Assembly: GCA_963678705.1 (NCBI GenBank)
Contig: OY783209.1
Coordinates: 2,046,001-2,110,000, forward strand
DNA: 64,000 bases
DNA from: Panorpa germanica
Taxonomy: Eukaryota > Arthropoda > Insecta > Mecoptera > Panorpidae
Direction: 5' to 3'
Shown: positions 11,466-24,005 of the stretch, piece by piece
Position numbering within the stretch: the first letter of the stretch is position 1
Layout: the number at the start of each line of letters is the position of its first letter
The notes under the pieces: generated by a model
Database searches by the model: none
What the model was told of the DNA's origin: nothing
The model's input: the letters and a program-made list of their open reading frames with translations, nothing else
Translations under genes and position numbers: made by a program

Positions 11466-12645
11466 TTGATAATAATTGACGAGAAATAAAATTTCATATT
11501 GGAAGATTTATAAAAGTTAACAAGCACAAAGACGCAAATATTAATGATCATAAACTAAGGTACATGAATGCCTTAAAAGATATACGCAGTAATTCCACTG
11601 GGATTTCTTAAGAGCGAAGCGCGAGATTCAAATACATATATAGTAATTAATTTGAATTTTGTTGAATTTTATTGTCACAAAGTATCACAATATCAATAAA
11701 TTTAAATATAAAAAAATATTAATCAAAAATAAGTTATTAATTAATCTTGTCAATCTAAATTTCTGCAGCCACAGTAATAGAAAAGTTGAACAAAACTCCA
11801 ACACAGAGAAAAATGAAGCCAAAAGTAAGTTCTTTATCTGCACATCTTTACTTTTCACTTACAACAATAAACAATGAAACACTTGTCTTCCCCTTCCTCA
11901 CACCCTTCTCACTGTATTCTTTTCTTAGTTTATTGTTGTGCATCCATTGATGCTGCACTGCATCAAGTGTCGCCTGCAGTCGCACAAAGGCTATCAACAC
12001 TCGTTCTGTAGAAGTGATACAATTGGTCAAAAAATTTAGTGTATTTACAAAAAAAAAACAAAACACATCAATAATCAGTTTGAATTTAATATCCGTCCAG
12101 GGTCCGTATTCCGGAGTCTTGTGAATAATATTCGGGATCGAACAGATCTGATTTAAATGAGTGAAAAATTTTAGGGATCTAGCTAAGCGCGTAAGATCAC
12201 CTTGATGAGACCCTGCTTATAGTAGAGCTCACAAACATTTTGGCGCTAAATAGAATACCACAAAATCAAGTAAACAATGAATTTAATCATTTGTGTATTA
12301 GATATTGGTTTCTATTCATCTCTCGCAGATACAATACAGTCCATTAATACAAACAATAAGCCAATAGGCAAAGACCAGAACGGTCGGCTGATTTGTTAGA
12401 CTTAAATCATTGAGTTCAATAAATCGTAGCCTGATACATGCGCCGTTGTCCGTTTAACGTAGCCCGTTGCGTTTTGGTACATACACATAAACAAAGGAAA
12501 TCGTTATAAATGGAAAAAAGAAAATACTGAAAACCTAATGTATGTTTCGCCATAAATAATATTTCTTTTTATACACTTAACTATTTTTGCTCTATTTTTG
12601 TAACTTACATTAGCGTTTGAAGTTAGATAATATATATATTACGAA

Positions 12646-12708
<63 letters not shown>

Positions 12709-14017
12709 TATATATACCTTTGAATTGATTTATGTACACTATAATTGGTTTTTATTGTTTTACAAACAAAAAAGATAGAATGCTACAAGTATGCAATGTG
12801 ATAAAAAGAGAAAATAAAAAAAATCGTACCTTCGTCAACCCCTCCTTACTATTTAACGAGACATGTCAAAGAGAATGCGGAATAACGGATCAGAAGCTAC
12901 GTAAATTGATTCCTAAAGACCCGTTCGTCTGTCACATGAACAGGAACAGGCGCGGGAAGTGGCGCGGCAACTGGAACGGGTACAGGCGCAAGCACATACC
13001 CATACAAAACGAACGACATCGAGATCCTAACAAATCCGAAAACCAATAAGCCAAAGGACAAGTGCTGCATCACGCAGAGAGGGCGCTAGAGCTAAAGCTG
13101 GAACCGGAGCTAAAGCTTTTTCGTAGAAAAAATAGCAAAAAAAGCTCATCTGACTAAATCCTCTACCACATTATAGACACCAAAAAAGCTTAAAGCTCAT
13201 ATACATTGAAAATGTATTTACAATTTATTATTCTTATTTGTTTCATTTTATAAATTTAAAGACTTTTATCTCAATAAGAAAAATATGATAAATTTATTTT
13301 TAATGTTAAAGCTATTATAACGTCGGATGTAATTGTTACGTAAATATTACATTTATGTTTACAGAAGCCTTTCGATAATTTGCTACTATAATATTTAGTG
13401 AATTCTCCTTGTCTTCCTGTTTCTACAAACATCTTATCAGCTATCATACATAATTAACCGAATTGCTTCAGATAGTCTTCTGACGTTTTGAACTATGTTA
13501 TGTACGGTATTTGTGTAGCTTTGTTATAGAATTCCCTAAAATGTACACAGTTATCGGTTTGGGGTGGCATTTAAGAGGGTTGCAATATCTGGGGAGCAGA
13601 TTACTTGATCTTTGATGATACCTTGTTGAAACGAGAATCACTTGAAACATTAAACAAGGATCCACTTCATAAATACATGATATTGGAATTAGTTTTATTA
13701 GAACATAGGATTTACAATGATTAAATTTAATGTTTCATTAGTAGAAACTTCAAAAAGAGACTTTGATTGTGTTTACTTGTTTTTTGAGAACGTTATCCAT
13801 TCCTGATACAATTACTTATATGTGTTTTACATAAATAAAATGTTAGCCTATGATTTCAACTAGAAAAGATCTTAATTTTAGTAAAATGTGACAGTTAGGA
13901 ATGGATATTGATGTACTACAAATATTTACTATATAAATGTATACAAATATATAAGTGAAAGGTACTTTATTTAAATAAAACAACATATACTTAAAAAAAT
14001 ACGTTTAATATCTTTCT
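11466..14017. other. Non-coding stretch with long (TA)n and a GC-richer patch
   Basis: No gene is supported. It contains the (TA)n run at 12649-12705. A GC-richer, imperfect GGAACNGGCGC-type repeat patch lies at about 12937-12995, inside the 105-codon frame at 12732-13049. That frame is Lys/Arg/Asn-rich and matches no family I recognise. Repeated AAAGCTC/GGAGCTAAAGC words occur at 13085-13200. Confidence 0.5.
12649..12705. repeat. (TA)n microsatellite
   Basis: This is an uninterrupted TA dinucleotide run of about 57 bases, followed by further TA-rich sequence to about 12716. Confidence 0.95.
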
Positions 14018-14085
14018 GACGATACAGTGGGCTGGAACATTGAGTCTGGACGCTAACTGCTGTGTTCTCGGGTCAGAGTTATATT
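14018..14085 (+). repeat. tRNA-derived SINE-like head (copy S2)
   Basis: GACGATACAGTGGGCTGGAACAT aligns with the head of S1 at 5945-5968, and ACTGCTGTGTTCTCGGGT aligns with the core of S3 at 37176-37196. The box B region appears to be deleted between CGGGT and CAGAGTTAT, where S3 carries TTCGATCACTGTAC. An AT-rich tail follows, as in the other copies. Confidence 0.4.
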
Positions 14086-16799
14086 TTTTAGATTTATTAA
14101 TTTATTATTAAGTTAAACTAATTATGTATATACACTTATTAGGCAGCGATGTTGTGTGCAAATATGAGGTCATGACACCATAGATACTGCCAACGTAGTA
14201 GGATTCAGCATCGGAAATGGGCCTACGTTAAATAAATCAAATTTAAAATCAATCAGTTAATTAATATTGGTTTCAGACTGCGGACGTGGTTTTGTGCATC
14301 TCTGATACAGACTACAATTAATATCATGCGGTGGAGGAGATGGTTCCTTCTTAATGAGCCCGCATGTACTTTGATGAGAATAAAATGAAGTTCTCAGATC
14401 TCCTTACTGCGAATTTGAATTTCTCATTACTAAATAATATTTAATTATCTTAGTTACTTATGTATATCGTACATCCATGCATGTACTTGGGTTATTCCAT
14501 AGTGATTTTTTTTTAAATTTGGTTAGAATAATATATCCTTTTAAATATTAAAAAATCATGTTACATGTCTAGTTTTTTAAATAAGGAAATCCAGTAATTT
14601 TCCGCTGACATGCAGTTATAAAAAACGATATATATTAGATATAAGGTAGGTTTTCGTATCGTAGTAATCTCGAATAACCTGATTACAATTTGAGTTAGAT
14701 TTCTCGAAGCACGTTCTAAGTCATAGGTAGAAAATATATTTGGGTACGTTCAGGAAAAGGAATTTTGTATTTTCAAGCTTAATTTTATGAAGTGTCGATT
14801 CCTAGGTCGAGTTCTAGAATATCGTATTCGAATCTTTTACGTTTCGGATCCAAATTGTTTGAAGGGATGGATCATTTTATATCAAATATTATCTCGATGG
14901 TATTTTTGTATTTTAGTAATTTCAGAGACCAAAATTTAAAAGAATATATATATGGATGTATAGCTAAAATATTTCTATTCTTAGTATTTGTGCTTTAACA
15001 CCATAAATTGATATGTATTAGCTTTTGTTGCTTTACATAATAGCAACATACTCGTCCATATGCAGTAATACTGGCACATTTACCGAACGATATTTATTTT
15101 GTGTGGAATCCTATTAGCAGATGTTGGCTCTCACAGTATTCTGTGTATACCACACTGTACACTGTACTCTATATACTGTAGTACATATATAAATTCAATA
15201 GATGACACCACGAGAGCAAAGCTCAATAGAAATTCAGTGGAGATTGATTCCTGATAGCCACTGGACAAATCTCTTCTAAGCTTCTATTGGTTCGTGAGCT
15301 TTTTTAAGTTATTCTAAAGGAAGGGTCTGTTTTGTTATACACAATAAACTGTAATAGGCAAGGGATTTATCAAATTGAACTTAACCAGAAATAAATTTGA
15401 CTTTAATATATTTTTTGTATTTCGCATCATTTATTATAGGGATGGTATAGGGATGTTTTATTCAACCACTGGCTGTTCAAATTTTCTTTTGGTACGTCAT
15501 TAAGTTTTATATGTGATCTTTTATGGACCCAAAATTTAGGGGATATGTTTTGTTGATAATATTTTTCAAATAGATTTGAAGTCTTCAATTCTTAAGTGAA
15601 CCATGTCATAATTTCTATATAACTGTACTGTATAGTTCTAAAGTTGGTTATCACTATCCTACATATACAATTATTGTAAGAGATATTTGCAATAAAATAA
15701 TCATTTAAGACCCTCTACTCATTAAAGGGATCAAAAGTAACAAAAAATAATTAAGTCAACGCCGAACTCTCGCAATTTCGAATATAATATTTAATCTAAA
15801 AGATATTATCTAATTTATAACAACGATTCGAAAATTTTCAATCATTAAAATAAACTTCTTAATATTTTATAATCTTCAATAAGGTGTTCTTAAAAAGTTT
15901 TATCAGTATATAATGCGCAAAGGTGTAGATATTTTTCAAAAAGTAGTAAAACAGTTTCCAAATTGTTACCTTTAGTAGTATTAGATAAACCTTAAACACA
16001 CGTACCTGTTTTAACCTAATGTCAATGTTGTTGACTATCAATAATTTTGCCGAGAGAAAGAAAACAAAACATAAGTATAAAAATAAAATATAAAAATTAT
16101 CTTTCCAATCTAAATTACCTCAACCTGTACAAACAATGGTAGTTTTTGCTGTAATTTCACATTTCTCACTGCAGTATGTTCTAAACAATTGCAATCACAG
16201 TGCCAATTTTGTTCTCATTACGGTCGATATTTACGTTAAAAAAGACGATCTGTCTACAGAAAGGCCGTTGCTGTAATGGGCCGGATAATAAATATATTTC
16301 AAGACGCGTCATCCTCCTAAGTGGTTTACTTGCCCATTCCGCAGACGTAACCCTGTCCGGCTTGTCTCTAACGATGCTCAGATATCCCTGAGAGTCCAGT
16401 CTCAAGTCGATGTAGTGTCTTTCTTTGTATTAGAGCTTTTTTTTTATTTATCCTGTTAAATTTGCCACCTGCTGATAGCGAGCTTAAAGCACAAGGACTA
16501 ATGGTCTGGCTGTCAGCTTTATGTTGCCGTCAGATTGTACCATGCACAGCACAAGTTAGATAAAGGAGAAAAGTATAAGACGGGTTTAAAAAAAGATATA
16601 CTCTCTCGTACTATTAGGACGTAGGGAGGGAAAGAAGGAGAGGGAGACCAATCACAGTGTAATTAGAGGGACTGCTGCTACGAAAGTAATCGACTGTGTA
16701 TGCATCATGTCTTAATGTACGAATGCATGTGCTAGCGTTCTAGTTTATGCTTCACTTGTTGTATACAGTTAAGAGGATGAAAAAAAGCGATTTATCTTA
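14086..16799. other. Non-coding AT-rich stretch
   Basis: Nothing gene-like is seen. The opposed 63- and 74-codon frames at 16181-16405 lie over a slightly GC-richer patch and carry no known motif. A purine-rich patch lies at about 16560-16660. Confidence 0.5.
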
Positions 16800-17445
16800 A
16801 ATTTTTCCTGAAAAAACTGAGAATTGTAATAATGTAAAAATTTGTACACATATTACGGTAACTTTTAGCTGTATTCTAACATTTTTGTATTTGCAAAAAT
16901 AATAATTTGGAAGCTGCTATAGCTAATCTTCAGGAGCTCCTCTCAAGAAAGGCAACTTGCGGTGACCACGATATCTTTGGACTGAATCATCTAAAATGAA
17001 AAAAACCAATGGATTTCGTTAAAGTAATGCATAATCTAGTAATTAATCGAAGGAATAAGCAAAATACATTTTTTTGACAAAATAACGGCTTATCAAAAAA
17101 AAAAACGAATTTTGACCAAAATTTTGGCTTTAAATTGTTTATAAAAAAAAATATTTATCAGTGAAAAGAAACCTTCTATTAATTACTAAAAAATAAACTC
17201 AAGAAACTTGTGTTAAAATTTGAGATTGGTTGGTTCAGCAGTTCTCGAGAAATCTTGGTCACCACAGTTTTCAAAAAGCACTTTACATAGAGTATAATAA
17301 ACTTTTTTTAACTTACATAACTTCGAAAATAATCGCCGGATTGACTTGAAATTTTCTGTGTGTGTACTTAAATATATGTACATTACGAAAATGAAATTAG
17401 AAAAAGCAATTTTTTGGAAATATTAACTGTAGATAACCCCTTAAG
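16800..17445 (+). repeat. Interspersed repeat C, copy C1
   Basis: The block from about 16835 to 17285 aligns with 23590-24000 at high but imperfect identity. Shared stretches include GTAAAAATTTGTACACATATTA, AGGAGCTCCTCTCAA and GACTGAATCATCTAAAATGA. C1 is longer at the 3' side and carries a segment (AGATTGGTTGGTTCAGCAGTTCTCGAG) missing from C2. The sequence continues to the motif ATAACCCCTTAAG near 17436. It has no coding frame and no terminal inverted repeats that I can see. Element class is unknown. Confidence 0.75.
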
Positions 17446-20400
17446 TCATGTAGTACCGATGCCTTGCGCTACTAGTAAAACCAGACGATATTCTTTTCCA
17501 CATTAGATTTTACACATATCCACATGGCATGTAAATTAATTTATTACTAGACTTTTGATATGTAAACAAGTAACAGAAATGCATACAACAAGTTACCCAG
17601 CATGCATTGTGTGCATACCCGTGGTATAAATAAACGAGAAATCCGTTGCGAGCGGGACTGGTAACGACCGACTCGTTATTGTTAACGGCTATATTAGCTA
17701 CTTGTTTATAACTACATGTGAGGGTTAATACTCGTACCACCCCTACTGTTTTACACATCCCTTAGAGTTTACCGTTTGTTAAGCTTAACAAGCATGGCGA
17801 AATAATCGATGGCATATGCAAAAAATATAAATATTTCTTGAAGTATGTCGCAATTTAATTTATTGAAACTGAAATGTGTTTTAATAGGTGTAACAGCTAT
17901 TTCTAGATGCTTTTAATATCCGTGAAATGGATATATAAGGGTGAACTTTGTAGAATAATTCAAAGTCAAAGCGTTAAATGTTCAAATCCACGAAAACAGT
18001 TCTCTCACGATAGTACTACATCTATCTTACCAGAGAAAAACTGAATATGTATCAGTACTGATATCTTGAAAACGTGACACTTTTCATCATAGTGTATGCT
18101 ACTAAAGTTGTACTTTTAGATGTCCTATAAGCCTGTTTAATGTTAGCATCAACGTACCTACTATAACCCCGTATAAACGAAAATGTTTCTTCGAATCCTG
18201 AAGCAAGATGTGTAAAATAACGATAGTTTTAATACGTCCAGTATTGCCATCTAGCGTCGGTTTAGAGAAGTTAATATGCTTTTATGTGTCTCTACAATGG
18301 GTATTACAATGCCATTACAATAATAGAACAGTGGAATGGAAGCTAAGCTAAGCTACCACCAATCACCAAGCACATTGAAGCAAACGGTCCAAAGGCTAAG
18401 TGTCCACTTCATGTAAGTGTTGCTTGGAGTAATGGTGTGTTAAATTGTTTTCATTTGCAAATAGGTATTTAGTTATTGGTAGTACGACAACAACGGCTTA
18501 ACTTCAATGATGCTAGAACGGGTTATGTCGTCAGAACTGTTACAATCTCATTTTATTGCTAAATTACAACTGGTTATATAAATAAATGGATCCAATTAGA
18601 AGAAAGTAAAGAGTTTGCTACTTTATTGAACAGCTTTGATTATTTATGTGAAATTTGAAATAAAGTTTAAAGTATGAAAGTTTTGAAAATATTTCTATTA
18701 TTTTAAATATTGCAATTATAAATTTATAGAGTGACATTGACTTAATTACATTAATTACTAAAACGAATATAAAGATACTAATGATAACATTAATTCATCC
18801 TCCAAGGAAAGCTGTTAATATCCTCAAAAATAATGAGGGACTGCTTCATAAATAAGATGATTAAGAAAAGCTTGTCACAGCTTGTTTATTTGGCAATAAA
18901 TTAGGAATTATTCAATTACTCGAATATTAGAGCGAGCGAGATAACAATACAAACCACAAGCAATCGTCGTCGTCAATGGGGTTGTGTGTTAAAAGTTCAC
19001 TACACGAAAGCTCAAGCATGACGGTTTGTCTTATTCATAGTCGTAAAAGTTTATGAGTTCATTTAGATTTAATATTGAGCTTTTTGTGCCAACGAGAGGA
19101 CGGTTTAGAATGGGTGGAAAGTAAAATAAGTAGGGTTACGTCATAAGCAGAGTACAGGGGTTGATTTTTATATAAGAGCTGCTTGTGGTATTTATGTTAA
19201 AAATATCTGAAATGTGATGTTCTTTACGCTTTGTTTATACATGTAATGTTATTGAAAACCACGCAGGGTTGGGCGAAATTATTCTTTAATTTTGGAGATA
19301 ATGCCACATCAGAGATTAAAACATAAGAGTATTTTAAATAAATTAACGCAGATTAAAAAGATATTCAAAATGAAAAATTTACAGTATCAATTAAAATTTC
19401 ACTTGGAAAGTATGAAAACCTAATTGGATATATTGGGAAATTATACATTTTCTGAAATATATTTATAAAAGAAATTAAGACTTTTACCTTTTGCTGCCTA
19501 GCACCAAACTGCGTCGACTGCAGTTATAAGAAGATAATATGCAAAACTTGACGAAGTATAAAGATCACTTACCTAGAAGAAAACAAATTAAGTATTAGAA
19601 AATCATTTCAAGTTAATTTATTTTTAATAACAATTTAAGAAATTAATTTAATTAATTTAAGAATAAATTTTAATTAATTTAATTTAATAAAATTAAGATA
19701 AATGTAAATAAAAATACTTTACAATCCTTTAATTCATGAAAAGAACTTTAAAATATTTTAAAACGTCTTCTTAAGAAGTTTGTGATTATGTTAATGAACA
19801 AAGGGGTAAATTTAGTAGTAGAGCTATATATAGATTAAAATTTCCGCAGTGTTATATTTGTTTCACAATACCACCCTATATTGCGTGGCCAACCCTGACT
19901 GTTGTTCAACTTTATTTACAATCTACATATAGTAGTGTACTAGCGGTTTCTTGAGAATAAGATAGCATCATCCTAAAATGTAATTTATGCTGTTTAATAA
20001 AGAATAATGCACATTCTTTTATTCCCCAAATCCCACAAGGCTTAAATAACTGACTGAAAATGTGTATTGGATTTTTTATTTAAAAAAGAACTCTCGAAAA
20101 TTAACAACTCTGGTATTTTTAATATAGGAGTATTTTCGTAGTATAGTATGTTGAGAAATGTTCAATTTGATTTGTTAGAAATCTGATCTGTAAATCTAAT
20201 TAGTAATCACGAATTAATTGTTATATAATATATGTGTATATTTTGTAGGATTCTTAAATTTATTATTTTAGTAGTATAGTTCAAATTACGAGAGTTCGGC
20301 GGCGACTCATACTTAAAACAAGTTGTGGGGTATAAACTTCCGATATAACTAAAAAAACACTGACTCACTTATTTTTCTATAATGTATATAGAAACGAATA

Positions 20401-21300
20401 AGATAAAATTCATTATCGTATTATAGATGTATAGCTCTTATAACCTCTTTTAAGTATAAGTTGTCCAAACTATCGTGATTTGGACTATATTTCTTAATTT
20501 ATAATTTGATTATAATTTTTTGAGTCATTTAATAGCAAGTAATGGAAGAAATTTACTCCTACTCCGGGAAGCAAATTCGGTTCAATGAAAGAAGCTTTAT
20601 TTCGTATTCTATTTTCAGCATATTATTGAACCTTATGCACACGTGTAATTCGATTCATAAGTTTCATTTTCTATCCTCTATTTTGCAACTTATGAACAAC
20701 GCCCTCTTACATTATAAGCTATATACAACAGTAAAAATACCTTTAAATTTAGACTTTACACATCGTTTAAAAATTACAAAATTCAGATATAATGTTATAG
20801 ATGCAACAAATACTAAATTTGATATTTTACAAATTGATACTAGATAGGGCCTACGTAACGGACAGTTGCAATCAGTGATTTATGCTAATGCATACAAGAA
20901 CTATTTAGAAATATATTCAGGTAACTTTTAATTAGTGCAGTGAATTATCAACGCATTTTTACGTCAATAAATGACACCTACTAATTAGGTACTGTGAAAT
21001 GAAAGTCAATGTTTTTATCTAAGACAGTACTACGTCTTTAAAAATGATTTATACTTCCACCCATTTCTAATTAAAACAACATTTGCTGATGTCAAAAGAG
21101 ATAAAACAAGATCGTTAATAACTCCAAGTAAATCAGAATAAAAAAACCATCATTATAAAGTGTTGCACCTGTGTAAAAGCAGCTTAAGGTTATGCAGGCG
21201 TAGAGTAAGACCATTATGTGCCAGGTAATGAATATTGAATAATTTAGGTCAAAAGTCTACTTGTAAAACATTCCTTGAAAGTTGAAAGGTTATTTCTTGA
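17446..21300. other. Non-coding AT-rich stretch
   Basis: Nothing gene-like is supported. A TAATTTAATT-rich low-complexity patch lies at 19610-19700. A GCCATCTAGCGTC motif at 18247-18259 resembles words in mariner-like ends, but no element could be delimited. The 101-codon frame at 20542-20847 has no recognisable domain. Confidence 0.5.
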
Positions 21301-21301
21301 C

Positions 21302-21352
21302 CACGACATCAACGACAACGACACCGACACCGCCACCGCCAACGACGACATT
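21302..21352 (+). repeat. Imperfect GACNNC hexamer array
   Basis: A run of GAC/AAC/ACC/GCC triplets (CAACGACAACGACACCGACA and on) forms a GC-rich, CpG-containing simple repeat of about 50 bases. It is similar in kind to the arrays at 31764-31812, 46340-46377 and 62628-62683. Confidence 0.7.
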
Positions 21353-22252
21353 TAATGCAAATGCAGTGATGTAAACAACTTCATGCATACTGCATAAATT
21401 ATAGGCACAGGGTGTTGGAAAAGTGACATCGATTTTTTTTTTAATTAACTATTAGAATTTACGTACTATCAACCTAATGATGTTGAGTAAATTTTGAGTC
21501 ACTGAACTAGTGGATCCAGTGATCCACTTCCTCCTACTTTAAATTATAATTGTAAGTACTTATATACTTTTATATATTATTTGAATACAATTTCTCTATC
21601 AAATAGAAATCTTTTTTATTTTATTGTGGGTAGGAATGCTAATTATATATATAGATAGGGTCCGGTGCAACACTATTGTGTTTAGAAATTTAGGCAAAAC
21701 ATTAAATGAATAAAAAAGTAGATACGACACCAATTCTTTTATCTATGAAACTTTTTATATTTTTACTGAATTCGCATACTACATAACACAGTTTATATCT
21801 AGTCTAGTATGCGCCTAGCCTAAATAAATACATAAAATATCACATTACTTAAAACCTTCCCAACTTGAATATGTCCAACAATTTATTAATAATTACCTAT
21901 AAAAATAATAATAAAAGAGGAATAAAAACTTTATAAGATACAAAAAAAGTTTTAAAATTTCTTATTGTAGGGAATATTTTCCCCTAATTCTTGCGTATAA
22001 AAGCACCACCCCTAATTACCATATTACATTACAAAAAATTGAATAAATTTGATTACAAAAATCAGCAGTAAAAACCAGCTTCCATTAACAGTAATTATAA
22101 AAATTAGAGCGAAGCAATCTCGCTAGAAAAATCAATAAATTTACTGAGCTGATGTAATTTTATTATCTTTTTTATATCCGTTGTAGTAATTGTTGTTTTC
22201 TTAGAATTTAAAAAAAAAATGACAATATTCTTTTGTTCATAGCTCTCATATG
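21353..22252. other. Non-coding AT-rich stretch
   Basis: No gene or clear repeat is recognised in this region beyond short A/T runs. Confidence 0.5.
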
Positions 22253-22740
22253 GAAAACTGCGTGTTCAAACCAAGCAGACTACCCAGTAAACATTTGGTG
22301 AAGTGCCCTATTTAGTGACGTTTCTATCACTATTTCACTTCAATTATAGTTCGCAACAACTTTATCTTCATTTGTGTTCCGACAGGTGGAGTGGTTCCGT
22401 CATCTGTAGCCGATAAAACAGACATTTCATATGAAGAATTGTGAGAAACTGAACTATAAATGAACTCTTTCATGACAAAAAAATCATACGCATCTCCAAT
22501 ATGATGTCAAAGTGACTCCAAAATGCTCCAAAATGTATACTGGGTAAAAACAACAACAAACGTGTTTTTCTTTGATCTAACCGACTCCAGATGGGAATGT
22601 GTTTTATTTACTGAAACAGTTTTTAAAGACAAAAATATTTTAGGAACTGTCTCTTTGGTGTAAACATTGGTGTTTTTATAAAAAAAAACAAGTTTTTGTT
22701 TGTGTTTCATTGGACTGTCTCTCTGGTGTGAAACCGGCAT
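22253..22740 (+). mobile_element. Element A, copy A2, interrupted by element B1
   Basis: The outer parts (22253-22282 and 22545-22740) align with 35680-35869. Shared blocks are AAAACTGCGTGTT, CCAAGCAGACTA, ACCGACTCCAGATGGGAATG and ACTGTCTCTTTGGTGTAAAC. The right end is complete and reads GGACTGTCTCTCTGGTGTGA then AACCGGCAT. Its reverse complement matches the left end of A1 (ACCGGTTTTACACCAGAGAG), so element A has terminal inverted repeats of the form CCGGTTTYACACCAGAGAGA. A subterminal inverted copy of the CTGTCTCTTTGGTGTA block lies at 22647-22662. The left third of A2 is missing. The 77-codon minus frame at 22507-22740 is a shadow. Superfamily not assigned. Confidence 0.75.
22283..22544 (+). 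mobile_element. Element B, copy B1: 262-bp TA-flanked insertion inside A2
   Basis: The segment begins CCCAGTAAACATTTGGTG and ends CCAAAATGTATACTGGG, so its ends are inverted repeats (CCCAGTAAACATTTGG against CCCAGTATACATTTTGG). It is flanked on both sides by TA, and removing it restores a sequence (GCAGACTAAAAACAACAAC) nearly identical to the uninterrupted element A1 at 35705-35725. That gives a precise insertion with a TA duplication, as in Tc1/mariner-like and some other superfamilies. On the minus strand a decayed frame resembles B2 (KEFIYSSVSHNSS, EMSVLSATDDGTTPP). It is too short to be autonomous. Superfamily unknown. Confidence 0.8.
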
Positions 22741-23574
22741 AAGCGTGATCCCTATTGCTAGCTCTGCCTGTCATTATCACTATCTGCATCTGGATACAAA
22801 ATGTTACAGCTCTATACCTGCTGCTTATTTATATTTTACTTCAGTGCAACTTAAATTATTGCGCACCTATTGACGATTCAATACAAGGATTCGACACATG
22901 CATTGGTCACGTAAAATATTTTTTATCAATGAAATTAGTTATACAAGTATTGTACATCGAATTAAGCAAAGAGGGCGTTGCAGGCGTTGCGGGCTCAGTG
23001 TCCTCTGCTTAGAATCAGAGAGTCAGTGACATTGCCTGAGCAAACAGCGATATGGCTATGAAAATCAGAGTCTCTGTTAGACTGTGAAGGGGTTGGGCAG
23101 AGAATAAGGGTAGGTACCACCATATCAAGGACCCACAAGGGGCCAAGGGAGGATGGACACAGTCAGTTGGCACAGAGGCTGGTCGTTTTCTATGCGCATG
23201 GTCGTTGCCAGACAATAGTAATTTAAATATACTTTTCTTCTTTTCTTTTTGTGCTAATAAATTTTCTTTTCTGCTGTACTATTCTGCATATATATTATAT
23301 TATAGATACATATATTATCGGAACAAATAGAAGACTTGGCGGAAAACTGAATAATCCATATCTGGTGTTAACTTTTAACCGTCTGAATGTACATTCATAT
23401 TAATATTTAAAAAATAAACTATGTATTAGTAATGTTACAATTTCGTTAGCAGAAGTTACAGGTAACAGAAACACAAAGTATACATTTATGTATTATTTAA
23501 CGTAATATTTTTTACTTAAGAGCTTATATACAGTTATTAGGCCCAAAGAAGTGATTTTTAATAAGGTTTCCTGA
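22741..23574. other. Non-coding stretch
   Basis: No gene is supported. A GC-richer patch at 22970-23220 holds short frames on both strands (85 codons ending at 23012, 66 codons at 23015-23215) without recognisable domains. Confidence 0.5.
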
Positions 23575-24005
23575 GAAGACTTTTAAATGTATTAACGTAA
23601 AAATTTGTACACATATTATGGTAACTATTAACTGTATTTTAACATTTTTATATTTGTAAAAATAATAAATTTAAAGCTGCTATAGCTGATCTCCAGGAGC
23701 TCCTCTCAAAAAAATGCATCTTGCGGTGACCGCGATATCTCTGGACTGAATCATCTAAAATGAAAAAAACCAAACGGATTTCGTTTAAGTAATGTATAAT
23801 CTAGTAATTAACCAAAGCAATAAGCATAATTATTTTTTTGTTGACTAAATGGCGGCTTCTCAAAAAAAAAAATCAATTTTTGACCAAAATTTTGTCGGTG
23901 TATTATCAAAAATATTTATCGGTATCTTTGATTAATTACTAAAAAATACACTTAAGAAGCTTGTGTTTCTGAAAAATCTTGGTCACCGATTTTTAAAACA
24001 CAGTT
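23575..24005 (+). repeat. Interspersed repeat C, copy C2
   Basis: This is the second copy of the repeat at 16800-17445, in the same orientation. It is shorter because of an internal deletion near 23965, and it lacks the 3' part after about 24000. Scattered substitutions relative to C1 indicate an old family. Confidence 0.75.

Noticed and set aside
12732-13049. A 105-codon plus frame with a Lys/Arg/Asn-rich tail
   Set aside because: The tail is made by an imperfect GGAACNGGCGC repeat, and there is no family resemblance.
18247-18259. GCCATCTAGCGTC as part of a mariner leader
   Set aside because: Only a short word matches. The remaining terminal sequence seen at 53484 is absent.
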